Source of the DNA: Pseudoalteromonas sp. NBT06-2
GTDB lineage: Bacteria > Pseudomonadota > Gammaproteobacteria > Enterobacterales > Alteromonadaceae
DNA length: 51,859 nt
Assembly (NCBI RefSeq): GCF_002276045.1
Contig: NZ_NQMR01000017.1
Location: 1-51,859, forward strand
Direction: 5' to 3'
Shown: positions 1 through 9,292 of the stretch, in pieces
Layout: each line of letters opens with the position of its first letter
Position numbering within the stretch: the first letter of the stretch is position 1
Notes under the pieces: model-generated
What the model was told of the DNA's origin: nothing
Database searches by the model: none
What the model saw: only the letters and a program-made list of their open reading frames with translations
Position numbers and translations under genes: made by a program

Positions 1-382
1 TGCTTTTTGAGAAGTTACAAAATCCTTTATTTATTAACTGTGCATTAGATGCTTGCTTTACATTGGATGAACTATTATCACCTTTATGGTTTTTATACCA
101 AGCACGTAACATATTGATACCTAAATATACCAAGTATAAAACGCCGACTATTTTTACTGCATAGGCAAATAACGGCATAGCTTGCATTAACTGACCTAAG
201 CCAAAAGCCACTAATAAAGTTTGCAAAATACCCGCTAAAAATACACCTAGAGATATCATCAAACCAGACTTAAACCCTTTAGTAGAAGAATAAGAGGAAA
301 TAAGCACTAAATCAGGGCCTGGCGATATCACTAAAAAGAAAACAGCTGTAAAAAATAAAGGTAAAACAGATATATCTATCAT
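1..382 (-). CDS. LysE family translocator (partial, 3' end outside window)
   Basis: The first 127 residues of an inner-membrane amino-acid/metabolite exporter of the LysE/RhtB family, read from ATG at 382. The N-terminal hydrophobic helix is followed by the family motif SPGPDLVLI (about residues 20-28), then two more hydrophobic segments, one of them GVFLAGILQTLLVAFGLG. A GGGG stretch four bases before the ATG can act as ribosome binding site. The rest of the gene lies beyond the window edge, so substrate and full length cannot be judged. Family assignment is secure from the motif; the substrate is unknown. Confidence 0.85.
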   Translation of the reverse strand, partial: MIDISVLPLFFTAVFFLVISPGPDLVLISSYSSTKGFKSGLMISLGVFLAGILQTLLVAFGLGQLMQAMPLFAYAVKIVGVLYLVYLGINMLRAWYKNHKGDNSSSNVKQASNAQLINKGFCNFSKS

Positions 383-419
383 TAAACGCCCCGATGTTTA
401 GTATAAAAAACAGAACCGA

Positions 420-1142
420 TTACTTTACTTCTAAATCAAAAACAACACTGATTGATGCTGAAAATTTAATGTTTTCTTGTAAATATCGACCAGGCTTAGG
501 TGCAGCACCTTTCATTGCACTCATTTGTACCATTTCAGCATCTTGGTTTGCGCCATAGCGATACACACTACTGTTTGAGTTTGCATTTATACTATAAATT
601 CGACCTAAATCTGCATCAAAAGCATTTGCTAACGAACGTCCTTTTTCTTTGGCATTTTTAACAGCTAATGCATTTACTTCATCTTTAAACGCCGCTTCTT
701 TTGATGATTTTAATTCAATATTTCGCACAGAATTAATTTTCACACTCAAAGCATGATCTATAAAATCATTCAACTTTTTAATATTATTTAATGTCACTTT
801 TAAAGTACGTCTAGCAACATAGCCTGTAATGGTTGGGTTTTCATTATTTCGATATGAATATCTAGGCTCAGTTGAAATACTAGAAGCTGATACATTGCTT
901 TCATCTACTTTAAATTTTTCTAAACCATCAAGTAAATTATTTACACGTAGATCCACTTCGGTTTTTGCTGCTAAACTCGTTTTATTATTACTTTCAACAT
1001 AAAGGTGTATTACAGCAATATCAGGTTTAGCACTTAACTCTGCTGTACCTGTCACTGAAATATGACGATTATTTGGTAACTGGGTATTTGCGAGACTTGT
1101 AAAAGACATCGCAATTAAAGCGATAGAAGTTATTAATTTCAT
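420..1142 (-). CDS. SIMPL domain (DUF541) periplasmic protein
   Basis: A 240-residue exported protein of the SIMPL/DUF541 family. I start it at the ATG at 1142 rather than 18 bases upstream because AGGAAA lies just before it and the protein then opens with a clean signal peptide (MKLITSIALIAMSFTSLA). The mature part begins with the usual 'ISVTGTAELSAKPDIAVI' pattern and carries the family's Y-rich centre (TEPRYSYRN). Family members (for example E. coli YggE) are periplasmic or outer-membrane associated and have been linked to oxidative stress; no enzymatic role is established. It is a single gene, facing the same way as the LysE gene downstream. Confidence 0.85.
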   Translation of the reverse strand: MKLITSIALIAMSFTSLANTQLPNNRHISVTGTAELSAKPDIAVIHLYVESNNKTSLAAKTEVDLRVNNLLDGLEKFKVDESNVSASSISTEPRYSYRNNENPTITGYVARRTLKVTLNNIKKLNDFIDHALSVKINSVRNIELKSSKEAAFKDEVNALAVKNAKEKGRSLANAFDADLGRIYSINANSNSSVYRYGANQDAEMVQMSAMKGAAPKPGRYLQENIKFSASISVVFDLEVK

Positions 1143-1279
1143 AGAGTTTCCTATTAACAATCATTTAATGATGTATTGCACGTTGTAATGCATCTCTGTT
1201 TTTATCTAAATCTTCAAAACTATTCACTGATTTGATCCATATGCAAAATACTTCATAAAAGCTGAACCTTCACTTAATA

Positions 1280-1643
1280 TTAAACTTTTGATTCAAAAAT
1301 CTCATGGACTATACCTGAGGGATCTTTAAATGCCGTATAACGACCCCACTGATTTTCATTTGGTGCTTGATGAACAAACTCGACGCCTTTGCGCTTAAGC
1401 TGTTTGATTTTTTCATCTAAATTATTTATTGTCATAACTAATGTCGAATTTGACTCATAACCATGCTGATAGTTCAGTGCGATAGTATTACCTTAAAAAA
1501 TAGATACTTGATGATCACCAAACTTTAACCGAACACAGTTTTCATGCTCTGAGATAAACTCAAAGCCTAAAATATTAATATAGAAATCTTGCGATATTTT
1601 AAGATCATGCACGACAAGTAAAGTAGAAATACCAGTTATCATA
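1280..1643 (-). pseudogene. VOC/glyoxalase family protein, broken by a frameshift and a stop
   Basis: Read on the minus strand this encodes a roughly 120-residue vicinal-oxygen-chelate domain: ISTLLVVHDLKISQDFYINI near the start and RYTAFKDPSGIVHEIFES at the end. Two lesions interrupt it. A run of four T near 1619-1623 has one base too many, so the ATG at 1643 is out of frame with the body. A TAA then falls where the frame reads VSIF-stop-GNTIALNY near 1494, which looks like a CAA to TAA change. The segment is otherwise well conserved, so the inactivation is probably recent, unless either lesion is a sequencing error. Confidence 0.75.
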
Positions 1644-1652
1644 ATGAGTGAC

Positions 1653-2060
1653 TTAGCTTGATTTTTTCATATAACTAATTGGATTATCTATGGTGTCAAA
1701 ACCATATTTTGCATAAAGGCCATGTGCATCACTTGTTCTTAATAACCAATTAACGCATTGTAAGTCATGGTGAGAGAATATAGCATCAAGTAAAAGCTGA
1801 CCAATTCCTTTACCTTGATAATTTTCAAAAACAAATACATCTAGTAAATAAGCAAAAGAAACAGTATCAGTTACCACACGTGCAAAAGCAACTTGTTCAT
1901 TCTTGTAATACACACCAAAACACAGAGAATTTTCTATGCTGGCTGTTACTTCGTCTAAGGATCTACCTTTTGCCCAATAGGATCTATTTGCTAAGTAATC
2001 ATGAATTTTAACTATATTTAAGCGGTTTTTATCCGTCGTTATTTGATATTTATTACGCAT
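1653..2060 (-). CDS. GNAT family N-acetyltransferase
   Basis: A 135-residue single-domain acetyltransferase. Residues 82-90 (QGKGIGQLL) form the acetyl-CoA pyrophosphate-binding loop (Q/RxxGxG/A), preceded by the beta-4 strand LLDVFVFENY, and the C-terminal strand with YAKYGF is typical of the fold. Length matches small cytoplasmic GNAT enzymes. It lies ten bases upstream (transcriptionally) of the broken VOC gene and could have been co-transcribed with it. Substrate unknown. Confidence 0.85.
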   Translation of the reverse strand: MRNKYQITTDKNRLNIVKIHDYLANRSYWAKGRSLDEVTASIENSLCFGVYYKNEQVAFARVVTDTVSFAYLLDVFVFENYQGKGIGQLLLDAIFSHHDLQCVNWLLRTSDAHGLYAKYGFDTIDNPISYMKKSS

Positions 2061-2118
2061 TACTTACCTTTATTGATTAATTAAATAGCGAAAAGTGTTG
2101 TACTGGCATGTAAAATAT

Positions 2119-3552
2119 TTAAAACTTTAACCTAACACCCGACTTAATCAAAGATTTATTACTTTTAATACCTTCATATTGGTCTGAATTTCGATCCATT
2201 TTCTCACCCGTAATAAATAGATCCAAATCATCATTAATACGATAATTCAGTTTACCTCTAATAGACTGACTTTTATCTTGTTTATCACCATCATAGGTAT
2301 TATCTTTAGAGTAATCTAATGTCAAATCAATCATCGTAAATGAAAATTTAAGAGCAGGTGTTATTGAATATATTATTGCCCCCGTGTACTTGAGGCCAGT
2401 ATGATCTGAATTACCAAATAACTCATAAAAACTCGGATCTGGATGTTGAATTTGATCATCAGTATCTAGATAATCAAACTTTGTTAATAGTAATAAATCA
2501 TTATTAAAAAACAATTTAGACCATGTAAACGTAAAAGTGCCTGTATTACTTTTTATTTCATCAAAAGAAAACGTATATGTGTCTCTTTTAAAAAGAGCTT
2601 CTTCGTAAACTCTATCCCTCCAGTTAAAACCAAACTGCCATTTTCCAAAGTCATTAAAATAAGCCAAATTTGCTTCTAGAGCATAAGCTTGTACTTGCGT
2701 TTTACTATCTCTTTGTAGCAATCTATAATACGCAAAATAGCTTATTTCAATTTCTTTATTAAGTCGCCAATTAATTTCAGAGTCCAACGTTATTTGAAAT
2801 TTACTATAACTTTGCAAATCTACATTATTAGTTTTCTTTAAATTAAGTGAACTAGTCCATGTTACTTTATCAGATGTATTAAATTGATATTGATGTTGCA
2901 GATTCAATCTTAAATCATTAAATTGACTGTTTTTTTTAAGTTTACGTATTTCATATTGCCCTTCATTTTTCAATAAAAAGTTACCTAAAATATCATAAAC
3001 ATTGCCATTATTTGCTACTTCTAAAATAGTTCCATCATTTAATTGAATAAAATAACTATCATAATATGGGTCATCTTCTAAAAAATAATCACCAAAAGAA
3101 AAACGTACATTATCATCATATCCGAAAGCCACTTCAGCATTACCTTTAAAGGTGTTCCTATTATTTACAGAGTTACTTTCTATTTTTTCAACCAATTTCT
3201 TATTTAGCTCTATAAGAGCTTCTATTTTTAGGTTTGAAATATTTGCACGTACATTATCTGGGAGTTCACTGATATCTAAGACTTTATTTAATTCAACAAT
3301 TGCCAAATTAAGCTCATTTAAATGCATATAAACAATTGCAAGCTCTACCCTAACTCGATGTAGTTTATCGTTTAATTTAAGCAAAGATTCAAAAGCATAT
3401 TTGGCCTCAATCCAATTGTTTTTTTTAGACTCTGTCATGCCTTTTGTAAACAATTTATCGACTTCACTGGGATTATTAGCAAACGTTTGTGATGTTAGCA
3501 ATAATAACAAGCCGTAAGTGAGTTGGTTAACAACTTTAAAATTCAGACTCAT
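2119..3552 (-). CDS. TPR protein with outer-membrane beta-barrel domain (Slam/DUF560-like architecture)
   Basis: A 477-residue exported protein. Residues 1-25 are a signal peptide ending SQTFA. Residues about 30-130 are helical TPR-like repeats (ARV-type helices such as WIEAKYAFESLLKL and LNLAIVELNKVLDI). From about 135 to the end it is made of alternating amphipathic strands (AEVAFGYDDNVRFSFG, LRLNLQHQYQF, LDLFITGE) and ends in phenylalanine, the mark of an outer-membrane barrel. TPR plus barrel at this length resembles surface lipoprotein assembly modifiers, but I cannot confirm that family. Its start overlaps the end of the small upstream gene by 17 bases, which in turn overlaps the kinase, so the three form one operon. 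Confidence 0.7.
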   Translation of the reverse strand: MSLNFKVVNQLTYGLLLLLTSQTFANNPSEVDKLFTKGMTESKKNNWIEAKYAFESLLKLNDKLHRVRVELAIVYMHLNELNLAIVELNKVLDISELPDNVRANISNLKIEALIELNKKLVEKIESNSVNNRNTFKGNAEVAFGYDDNVRFSFGDYFLEDDPYYDSYFIQLNDGTILEVANNGNVYDILGNFLLKNEGQYEIRKLKKNSQFNDLRLNLQHQYQFNTSDKVTWTSSLNLKKTNNVDLQSYSKFQITLDSEINWRLNKEIEISYFAYYRLLQRDSKTQVQAYALEANLAYFNDFGKWQFGFNWRDRVYEEALFKRDTYTFSFDEIKSNTGTFTFTWSKLFFNNDLLLLTKFDYLDTDDQIQHPDPSFYELFGNSDHTGLKYTGAIIYSITPALKFSFTMIDLTLDYSKDNTYDGDKQDKSQSIRGKLNYRINDDLDLFITGEKMDRNSDQYEGIKSNKSLIKSGVRLKF

Positions 3553-3955
3553 GACTAAGCTCCTGTTTCAAATCAGCTTCCATCGCTTTTAATTCAGCCA
3601 TCATTTTTTTAATATTTTTAGGTTTTTTCATTTTATCGATCACTTTTTTCTTATTGTTTTTTTTAGCAAGTACACCATTGGTATTGTCTAATAGGTTACT
3701 TTTATCTAATTGATTAAGCTTATTTTCTATATATCCTTGTATACCTACTCCATATTTAGGGTAAACTAAGGGGGAGTTGTTCCAATCACTCCACTGATCA
3801 ACACTGTCTTTCTTCTTTTTAGATGTTTCAATTTGCTGTTTACTTTTTTGTTCTTTTATTTGCGGGTTAGAATTTACCCAAGATGAATACGATAATAGTA
3901 TAAATAAAGTAATATGAGTTAAATATTTAATGGTAAAAATATTGATTACAGGCAT
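3536..3955 (-). CDS. Small exported lysine-rich protein, unknown function
   Basis: A 139-residue protein I do not recognise. Residues about 10-29 are a hydrophobic signal or anchor segment (HITLFILLSYSSW), followed by a charged, lysine-rich region (KKKKD, KKNNKKK, MKKPKNIKKMM) and a short central motif YPKYGVGIQGY. The C-terminal 35 residues form a likely coiled coil (MMAELKAMEADLKQEL). Its ATG sits inside the last codons of the histidine kinase gene (10-base overlap) and its end overlaps the TPR/barrel gene by 17 bases, implying translational coupling. A periplasmic accessory of the barrel protein is a guess from position only. Confidence 0.65.
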   Translation of the reverse strand: MPVINIFTIKYLTHITLFILLSYSSWVNSNPQIKEQKSKQQIETSKKKKDSVDQWSDWNNSPLVYPKYGVGIQGYIENKLNQLDKSNLLDNTNGVLAKKNNKKKVIDKMKKPKNIKKMMAELKAMEADLKQELSHESEF

Positions 3956-5544
3956 GACTTTTCACTTTCAATTAAAGCTGTTAATTTTAAGGGAAATAAT
4001 AATGTAAAACGTGCTCCCCCTAACTCATTATTACATGCTGTAATACTTGCTTTATGCTGCATCGCGACTTGCTTTACAATTGCGAGGCCTAAACCATAAC
4101 CACCATTTTTACTATTTCGACTTCCTTCAGCTCTATAAAAAGGACTAAATAATTTGGAGATGGTTTTATTATCAAGACCGTTACCATCATCATCAATTTG
4201 CAGTTTTAAATGTTTATCTTCAATAATAAGTGTGAGTGTCAATTTTGAATCAGCATATCTCGCTCCATTGTTTACTAAATTATCCAAAAGTCTATTTAGT
4301 AACGGTTCGTTTCCTTCTAATATGAAATTTTTTGGCAACTTTGAAATGACAGCTATTGTTAATTTTGGATAGAGTAATTTATAGTTTTGTAATTGTTCAG
4401 TCACCAATTCCATTATATCAATGGCATATATATTTATACGAAGTTGCAATGTGAGTTTTTCATAAGTAAGTAATTCATCAATCAAAGTACTCAACTGATC
4501 TAGATCTTTGTTACAACCTAAAAGAGCCGGGTGCTTTTCATCCAAATCCGCTAATAACATTTCTAAACGAAATTGCATTTTTGCAATAGGGGTTCTTAAA
4601 TCGTGTGATACAGCTCTGATCATATAAGCTTTTTCATCTAATAAACTTTTAATACGTTCAGCCATATTATGTACTTTCAGTGTTAGTAGATCTAATGCAC
4701 TAGTATCTGCTGACTGCTCTATTTCTAGTGTGTTATTTGGACTAATTGCATCTACTTTGTCATGTAATTGATATAATTTTCCTGTTAGATGCTTAATGAT
4801 AACAAAGACACTCAATGCAATTAAAATCAAAGCAAATATAAAAACGGAAACAACAATATGAAATGGATAAGGTTCAAAGAAATCAATAGAACCCATATGT
4901 AATAAATCTGATGTACTGCCCCATGGGGCATACACATTTATTGATAAACCGCGACCATAATGCTTATCCCATTCGATAATCGTTTCTCCACGATCCAAGC
5001 GCTCAAGTTGTCTACTATCCAATACTAAATCTTGACGGGACCTACGGTATATTGGGTATGAAAAAATCTGACTGATGTCATCAAAAGCACTCTGGCGTTT
5101 ACTCACATCATACCGGCCAATTTCATTTAGCAATAAAAAAGCTGTCGCAGTTGCTATTTGCTCTGTAAAACCTTCAAACTTAAACTCTAATATTTTATTA
5201 GCTTTATTTAGTTTTTGTTGGAGTACAAATAATTCAGAATTAAGCTCTTCTTTATAAATAAAAGCGTTTTTTTCATCGGGATTTTGAAATGGTTTTTTTA
5301 AATTTCTTATGGATAAACCGGCATTTAATAAAGAAGCAGATAATGTTAACCAACGTTGTTGATTTTCACCTTCTTGCCTATTTACACCTGCTTTTAATAA
5401 ATAAGCAGTACCTGACATCACCTCTTGTAGGTGAGTTTGATATCTATATTGATTAAGGTAACTAAAAGCCGTATATGAAAGCAGTAAAACAGCAAAAATA
5501 CTCAATAATATAACGCTATAAATTTCCCAAAATAGGCGTTTCAA
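3946..5544 (-). CDS. Sensor histidine kinase, RstB-like, without adjacent response regulator
   Basis: A 532-residue membrane kinase. TM1 is residues about 9-30, a large periplasmic sensor follows to about 228, TM2 is about 229-252, then a HAMP-like linker. The dimerisation box SHDLRTPIAKMQFRLEM has phospho-His at 314. The N box (NLVNNGARYA, 422-431), G1 (DDDGNGLD, 451-458) and G2 (GGYGLGLAIV, 481-490) are intact, so it should be active. The H-box region and N-terminus resemble E. coli RstB. The start is TTG at 5544, preceded by AGAGAG. The upstream 475 bases hold no receiver gene, so its partner regulator must be elsewhere. It overlaps the downstream small gene by 10 bases. Confidence 0.88.
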   Translation of the reverse strand: MKRLFWEIYSVILLSIFAVLLLSYTAFSYLNQYRYQTHLQEVMSGTAYLLKAGVNRQEGENQQRWLTLSASLLNAGLSIRNLKKPFQNPDEKNAFIYKEELNSELFVLQQKLNKANKILEFKFEGFTEQIATATAFLLLNEIGRYDVSKRQSAFDDISQIFSYPIYRRSRQDLVLDSRQLERLDRGETIIEWDKHYGRGLSINVYAPWGSTSDLLHMGSIDFFEPYPFHIVVSVFIFALILIALSVFVIIKHLTGKLYQLHDKVDAISPNNTLEIEQSADTSALDLLTLKVHNMAERIKSLLDEKAYMIRAVSHDLRTPIAKMQFRLEMLLADLDEKHPALLGCNKDLDQLSTLIDELLTYEKLTLQLRINIYAIDIMELVTEQLQNYKLLYPKLTIAVISKLPKNFILEGNEPLLNRLLDNLVNNGARYADSKLTLTLIIEDKHLKLQIDDDGNGLDNKTISKLFSPFYRAEGSRNSKNGGYGLGLAIVKQVAMQHKASITACNNELGGARFTLLFPLKLTALIESEKSCL

Positions 5545-6019
5545 AAATGGTTTCTCTCTGTGATGTAAAATAATTAAATGATAGTTTATTTATAAGTTGA
5601 ATTTTAACACTAAAAATTGAATTTTATGTATCAGTTTGTATCAACCATTTATTTAGATTACAAATTTTTTCAACTAAACATAAACCCATACCAAAGCCAA
5701 ATTTTTCACTCTTATTAATTTGCTAATCTCTATCGGTGTCTTAGTTCAACCATTAAATGAAATTAATTATGTGTCAGTTAACCCCTTAATAATTATAAAG
5801 CAGCCTTAACATCAGCCACAGCTGATAATAAAAAACTGAAGTTGAAGCTTTATTACCACAACTTATGTTAGATGGTGTGCATTTAAAGGATGCTAAATCT
5901 AAGCTTTCTGATATTCAATTACCACTTGATTGACTTGGTGATAGTGCAAGTGACATTAATGCTAAACACTACAGATATTTACATAGAAAATAGCACCTCT
6001 AAAATTCGCTAGAGTTGAA
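5545..6019 (+). other. Gene-poor stretch with a degraded coding remnant (about 5797-5992)
   Basis: No intact gene is present. On the plus strand the frame TEVEALLPQLMLDGVHLK continues through a TGA near 5931 to LGDSASDINAKHYRYLHRK and stops near 5992, with a neighbouring-frame piece KAALTSATADNK just upstream. This looks like the 3' end of a decayed gene I cannot name. Near the kinase start, TGTATCA is directly repeated (about 5624-5640), a possible regulator site. Otherwise I see nothing. Confidence 0.35.
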
Positions 6020-6814
6020 CTAGATGATCGCTTTTTTAAAATTATAAATTTTTAGTTTTCGAGCAGAGTCCCCGACAATTTCACATTGATAGCTTTGTAA
6101 TATTTTTTGTGCTTCATCATACTTTCCAGATGCTAACAACTCAGAATACGATTTTTGACATTTATTAAAGTCTTTTTTTAACTTATTTCTATTTGAGAGG
6201 TAGCTTTGCTTAACACTATTATTTTTATTTTTAACCGCTTCCATGGCCAAGCCACAGTAAATGTTATCAAAGTTTTTACCAGTACAAGATTTATCTCGAA
6301 ATTTCTGCAACTCCCCCCCACTATATCGATCTTGAAGCTTTGAAATTTCTATTGCTTTTTTTGCTTCAAATGCGTCTTCATATGCTCTACACCGAGCTTT
6401 AGTTTTCATTAAAACGGAATAATTATTTTTACAACTTCTTCTAATAGCCACATAATCTAAATATGCTAACTGCTTCATTTTCAATAATTGTTCAGCATAC
6501 TCGTTGTTAAAGTTATATAATTTTATTCTTTCTAGTCTCATAATTTCTTGTTTTTCTCGAATTTTATGTTCAAATTCGATGTTGTCTATACTTGCTTCAA
6601 GTACATTTTTTGCAGCAATGCATTCAGGATTTTCAGAAATAATTTTAACTTCAGCTGCATTTTTAGTTGCTAAAGCATCTTTAAGAGAAAGCCAGCAGCT
6701 ATGAGATTTGAGTTTAGCTTCATTAAGGTGACTTTGATAATAATCAGTATAGCTTTCGGTACATCCTGTAGAAAGGGCAAGTAGGCTGATAAAAAAAATC
6801 CGTTTAATATACAT
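6020..6814 (-). CDS. Putative lipoprotein, unknown function
   Basis: A 264-residue protein with a signal peptide and lipobox (LSTGC, acylated Cys at 18), so it is probably anchored to the inner face of the outer membrane. The mature part is rich in charged residues with long helices and many cysteines (at least eight, including SCW, PEC, SCKNN, CRAYED, SCTGK, YCGLA, KCQK and YQCEI). I recognise no domain. It stands alone with about 175 bases of AT-rich DNA on its upstream side. Confidence 0.7.
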   Translation of the reverse strand: MYIKRIFFISLLALSTGCTESYTDYYQSHLNEAKLKSHSCWLSLKDALATKNAAEVKIISENPECIAAKNVLEASIDNIEFEHKIREKQEIMRLERIKLYNFNNEYAEQLLKMKQLAYLDYVAIRRSCKNNYSVLMKTKARCRAYEDAFEAKKAIEISKLQDRYSGGELQKFRDKSCTGKNFDNIYCGLAMEAVKNKNNSVKQSYLSNRNKLKKDFNKCQKSYSELLASGKYDEAQKILQSYQCEIVGDSARKLKIYNFKKAII

Positions 6815-6991
6815 TAAATATTCCTTTAAAATTAATTACATATGCAATCCTTTACATATCCACCATACTATACTTATATTTTAGGTTATGTACAATAGTC
6901 AAATATCCAAAAAACTAAAAAATGCTTAAGGTTTTAACTGTTATCTTTAAATATTTTTTGATCTATTCAGTATCATTTATACAGATTATTT

Positions 6992-8137
6992 TTATTCTAT
7001 TATGGTTAAACCTTCACCCGCCTGACAAACAAAAATTGAAGCTTCTAAATTAAAGTTTTGAGCATAATTATTTTTTACTGCTTTTCTTATCACAGCAATA
7101 TCTTCAGCACGACATAAACATATGATTGCACCACCAAAACCACCGCCTGTCATACGCACTGCACCTCGTTCTTGTAAAGCCTCTTTACATATTTCAACTA
7201 ATCCATCTGTAGCAGGTACAGTCACTTCAAAATCATTTTTTAGTGATTGATGAGATTCATTCATTTGCTCTCGTAAGCTGCCTATATCATTATTTTTTAA
7301 TGCATCAGTTGCTTTTATAACACGGATGTTTTCAGTTATGACATGATGGGCTCGTTTGTACTCATTGATTGTTAAGTCTTTCTTTACTGCATCTAACATT
7401 TTAATTGTGCTATGACGTAAAGTATTCACGCTCATTTTTTTAGCTGCTTGTTCACAATCAATACGACGTTGATTATATTCACTCTCTACTAGTTTTCTTG
7501 GGTAATTTGAATTGATAATAACTAAGCTCAAGTCATCAGGTAGAAATACAGAGCTTGTCTCTAATGATTCACAGTCAATTAATAGTGCATTATTTACTTG
7601 CCCTTTAGCTGATATTAATTGATCCATAATACCACACTGGCAATCCATAAAATCATTTTCAGCTTGTTGACCAAATAATGCTAATGCCTGCTCATTCAAT
7701 CCTAATTTATTGACATGATTAAATGCGCCACCAACAGCTACTTCTAATGCTGCCGAAGATGATAGCCCTGCACCTTGAGGTACATTACTTTCAATTAATA
7801 AATTAATTCCTGTTAATTGTGCGCCACTGCGCTTTAATACAAAAGCAACGGCTCTAATATAGTTACCCCATTGAGAATTACCTTGAGTTATATCTGTGGA
7901 TAAACTAAAGTTATCTTTCTCATTTGGATATTGTAATGAATGCACAACAACTTGATTGTCAGCTCTGGGTGAAAAAGCAACTTTGGTATTAAATTCCAAT
8001 GCGCAAGGCAATACAAAGCCATCATTATAATCGGTAAATTCACCTATAATATTTACTCTGCCAGGTGAACTTGCAATACCTTGTGGTTTACAGCTGAATA
8101 TCGCTTCAAATTTTTTATTTAATGATTCTAGATTCAT
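6992..8137 (-). CDS. galK: Galactokinase
   Basis: A 381-residue GHMP kinase that phosphorylates galactose at C1 with ATP, the first committed step of the Leloir pathway. The N-terminal galactokinase signature GRVNIIGEFTDYNDG, the ATP loop PQGAGLSSSAALE and the C-terminal RMTGGGFGGAIICL motif are all present. I use the ATG at 8137, one base from the galT stop, rather than a longer frame that would run into galT. Odd point: the signature normally reads GEHTDY; here the histidine is phenylalanine (codon TTT), a position that contacts the sugar in characterised enzymes. It is downstream of galT in one operon. Confidence 0.95.
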   Translation of the reverse strand: MNLESLNKKFEAIFSCKPQGIASSPGRVNIIGEFTDYNDGFVLPCALEFNTKVAFSPRADNQVVVHSLQYPNEKDNFSLSTDITQGNSQWGNYIRAVAFVLKRSGAQLTGINLLIESNVPQGAGLSSSAALEVAVGGAFNHVNKLGLNEQALALFGQQAENDFMDCQCGIMDQLISAKGQVNNALLIDCESLETSSVFLPDDLSLVIINSNYPRKLVESEYNQRRIDCEQAAKKMSVNTLRHSTIKMLDAVKKDLTINEYKRAHHVITENIRVIKATDALKNNDIGSLREQMNESHQSLKNDFEVTVPATDGLVEICKEALQERGAVRMTGGGFGGAIICLCRAEDIAVIRKAVKNNYAQNFNLEASIFVCQAGEGLTIIE

Positions 8138-8138
8138 A

Positions 8139-9179
8139 TTATTTTCCGTGTTTATAATGTGTAGGTGCTGTAGAACGTAATATTTTAGCTGCTGTTTCTG
8201 CACTAAGATCTCTTTGGCTTTCAGCCAGCATTTCATAACCTACCATATGTTTCTTTACCGATTCAGAACGTAAAAGTGGCGGATAAAAATGGGCATGTAA
8301 ACGCCAGTGACTATCATCATCTAAATTTGAAGGTGCACTATGCCAACCCATTGAATAAGGAAAACTACAGTTAAAAATATTGTCATAACAGATTGTTAGC
8401 GCTTGTAAAGCAAATGACAAAGATGATTTTTGTTCTTGATTTAATTGTCCAAAGTGACGAATATCATCTTTAGCTACTAGCATAGTTTCAAATGGCCAAG
8501 CAGCCCAAAAGGGCACTACAACTAACCAATGGGCATTTTCTATAACCACACGAGACTGTTCATCAATTTCACGATTTACATAATCATTTAATAAGTTAGA
8601 ACCATATTGTTTTTGATAAGAAAGTTGATTTGTATTTTCTAATAAAATCTCAGTAGATAAATGATCATGCGCCCAAATCTGACCATGAGGATGAGGCTGA
8701 GAGCATCCCATTACAGCACCTTTATTTTCAAAAACGTGTACACAACTGTATTTACTCGCAAGTGCGACATAATTGCTTTGCCATGTATCAACGACTGCAT
8801 TTATTTCTGTTATAGATAACTCAGGTAAAGATTTATTATGTTTAGGTGAAAAACATACTACACGACACTCACCATTAGCAAAATTAGCTTTAAATAATGG
8901 ATCATTTGGTTCAAAATCTTGCCCCTTCGCTGATTCAGTAAGTAAGGCACCAAAATCATTTACAAAAACAAATGTATTTTGATAGTCAGGGTTATATTCA
9001 TTATTTACTCTAGCATTACCTGGACATAACGGACATGTTGCCTCATGTTCAGCTAAGTCATCAACTGAGGACTCTTCTGTTGCACCTAGCCAAGGTCGAT
9101 TATTTCGATGTGGAGAAACTAAAACCCAGTCTCCCGTAAGGGGGTTTTGCCGTCTATGGGTAAATTCAAAATCGTTCAT
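8139..9179 (-). CDS. galT: Galactose-1-phosphate uridylyltransferase
   Basis: A 346-residue HIT-superfamily enzyme that exchanges galactose-1-phosphate and UDP-glucose. The active-site HPH triad is at 163-165 (QPHPHGQIWA), with His165 as the UMP-carrying nucleophile. Zn-ligand candidates are Cys49 and Cys52 (CPLCPGN) and His114 (SPKH). Length equals the E. coli enzyme. The stop lies one base before the galK ATG, so the two genes are tightly coupled. No epimerase gene (galE) is in the window. Confidence 0.97.
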   Translation of the reverse strand: MNDFEFTHRRQNPLTGDWVLVSPHRNNRPWLGATEESSVDDLAEHEATCPLCPGNARVNNEYNPDYQNTFVFVNDFGALLTESAKGQDFEPNDPLFKANFANGECRVVCFSPKHNKSLPELSITEINAVVDTWQSNYVALASKYSCVHVFENKGAVMGCSQPHPHGQIWAHDHLSTEILLENTNQLSYQKQYGSNLLNDYVNREIDEQSRVVIENAHWLVVVPFWAAWPFETMLVAKDDIRHFGQLNQEQKSSLSFALQALTICYDNIFNCSFPYSMGWHSAPSNLDDDSHWRLHAHFYPPLLRSESVKKHMVGYEMLAESQRDLSAETAAKILRSTAPTHYKHGK

Positions 9180-9292
9180 ATTATTTCTCTAAATTAGTGA
9201 GCCTAAATAATTTGGTTTTATCTAATAAATAATATTTATATTATAAATAATACTTTATTTTTATGTACAAATAAGAGTGTGAGGGGTCATTT

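Noticed and set aside
3160..3960. Possible toxin/antitoxin pair
   Set aside because: Small lysine-rich gene next to a larger one, but both are exported and coupled to a kinase; no toxin-antitoxin motif.
9180..9292. Search for a LacI/GalR operator before galT
   Set aside because: Only AT-rich, non-palindromic sequence is present; no convincing operator.
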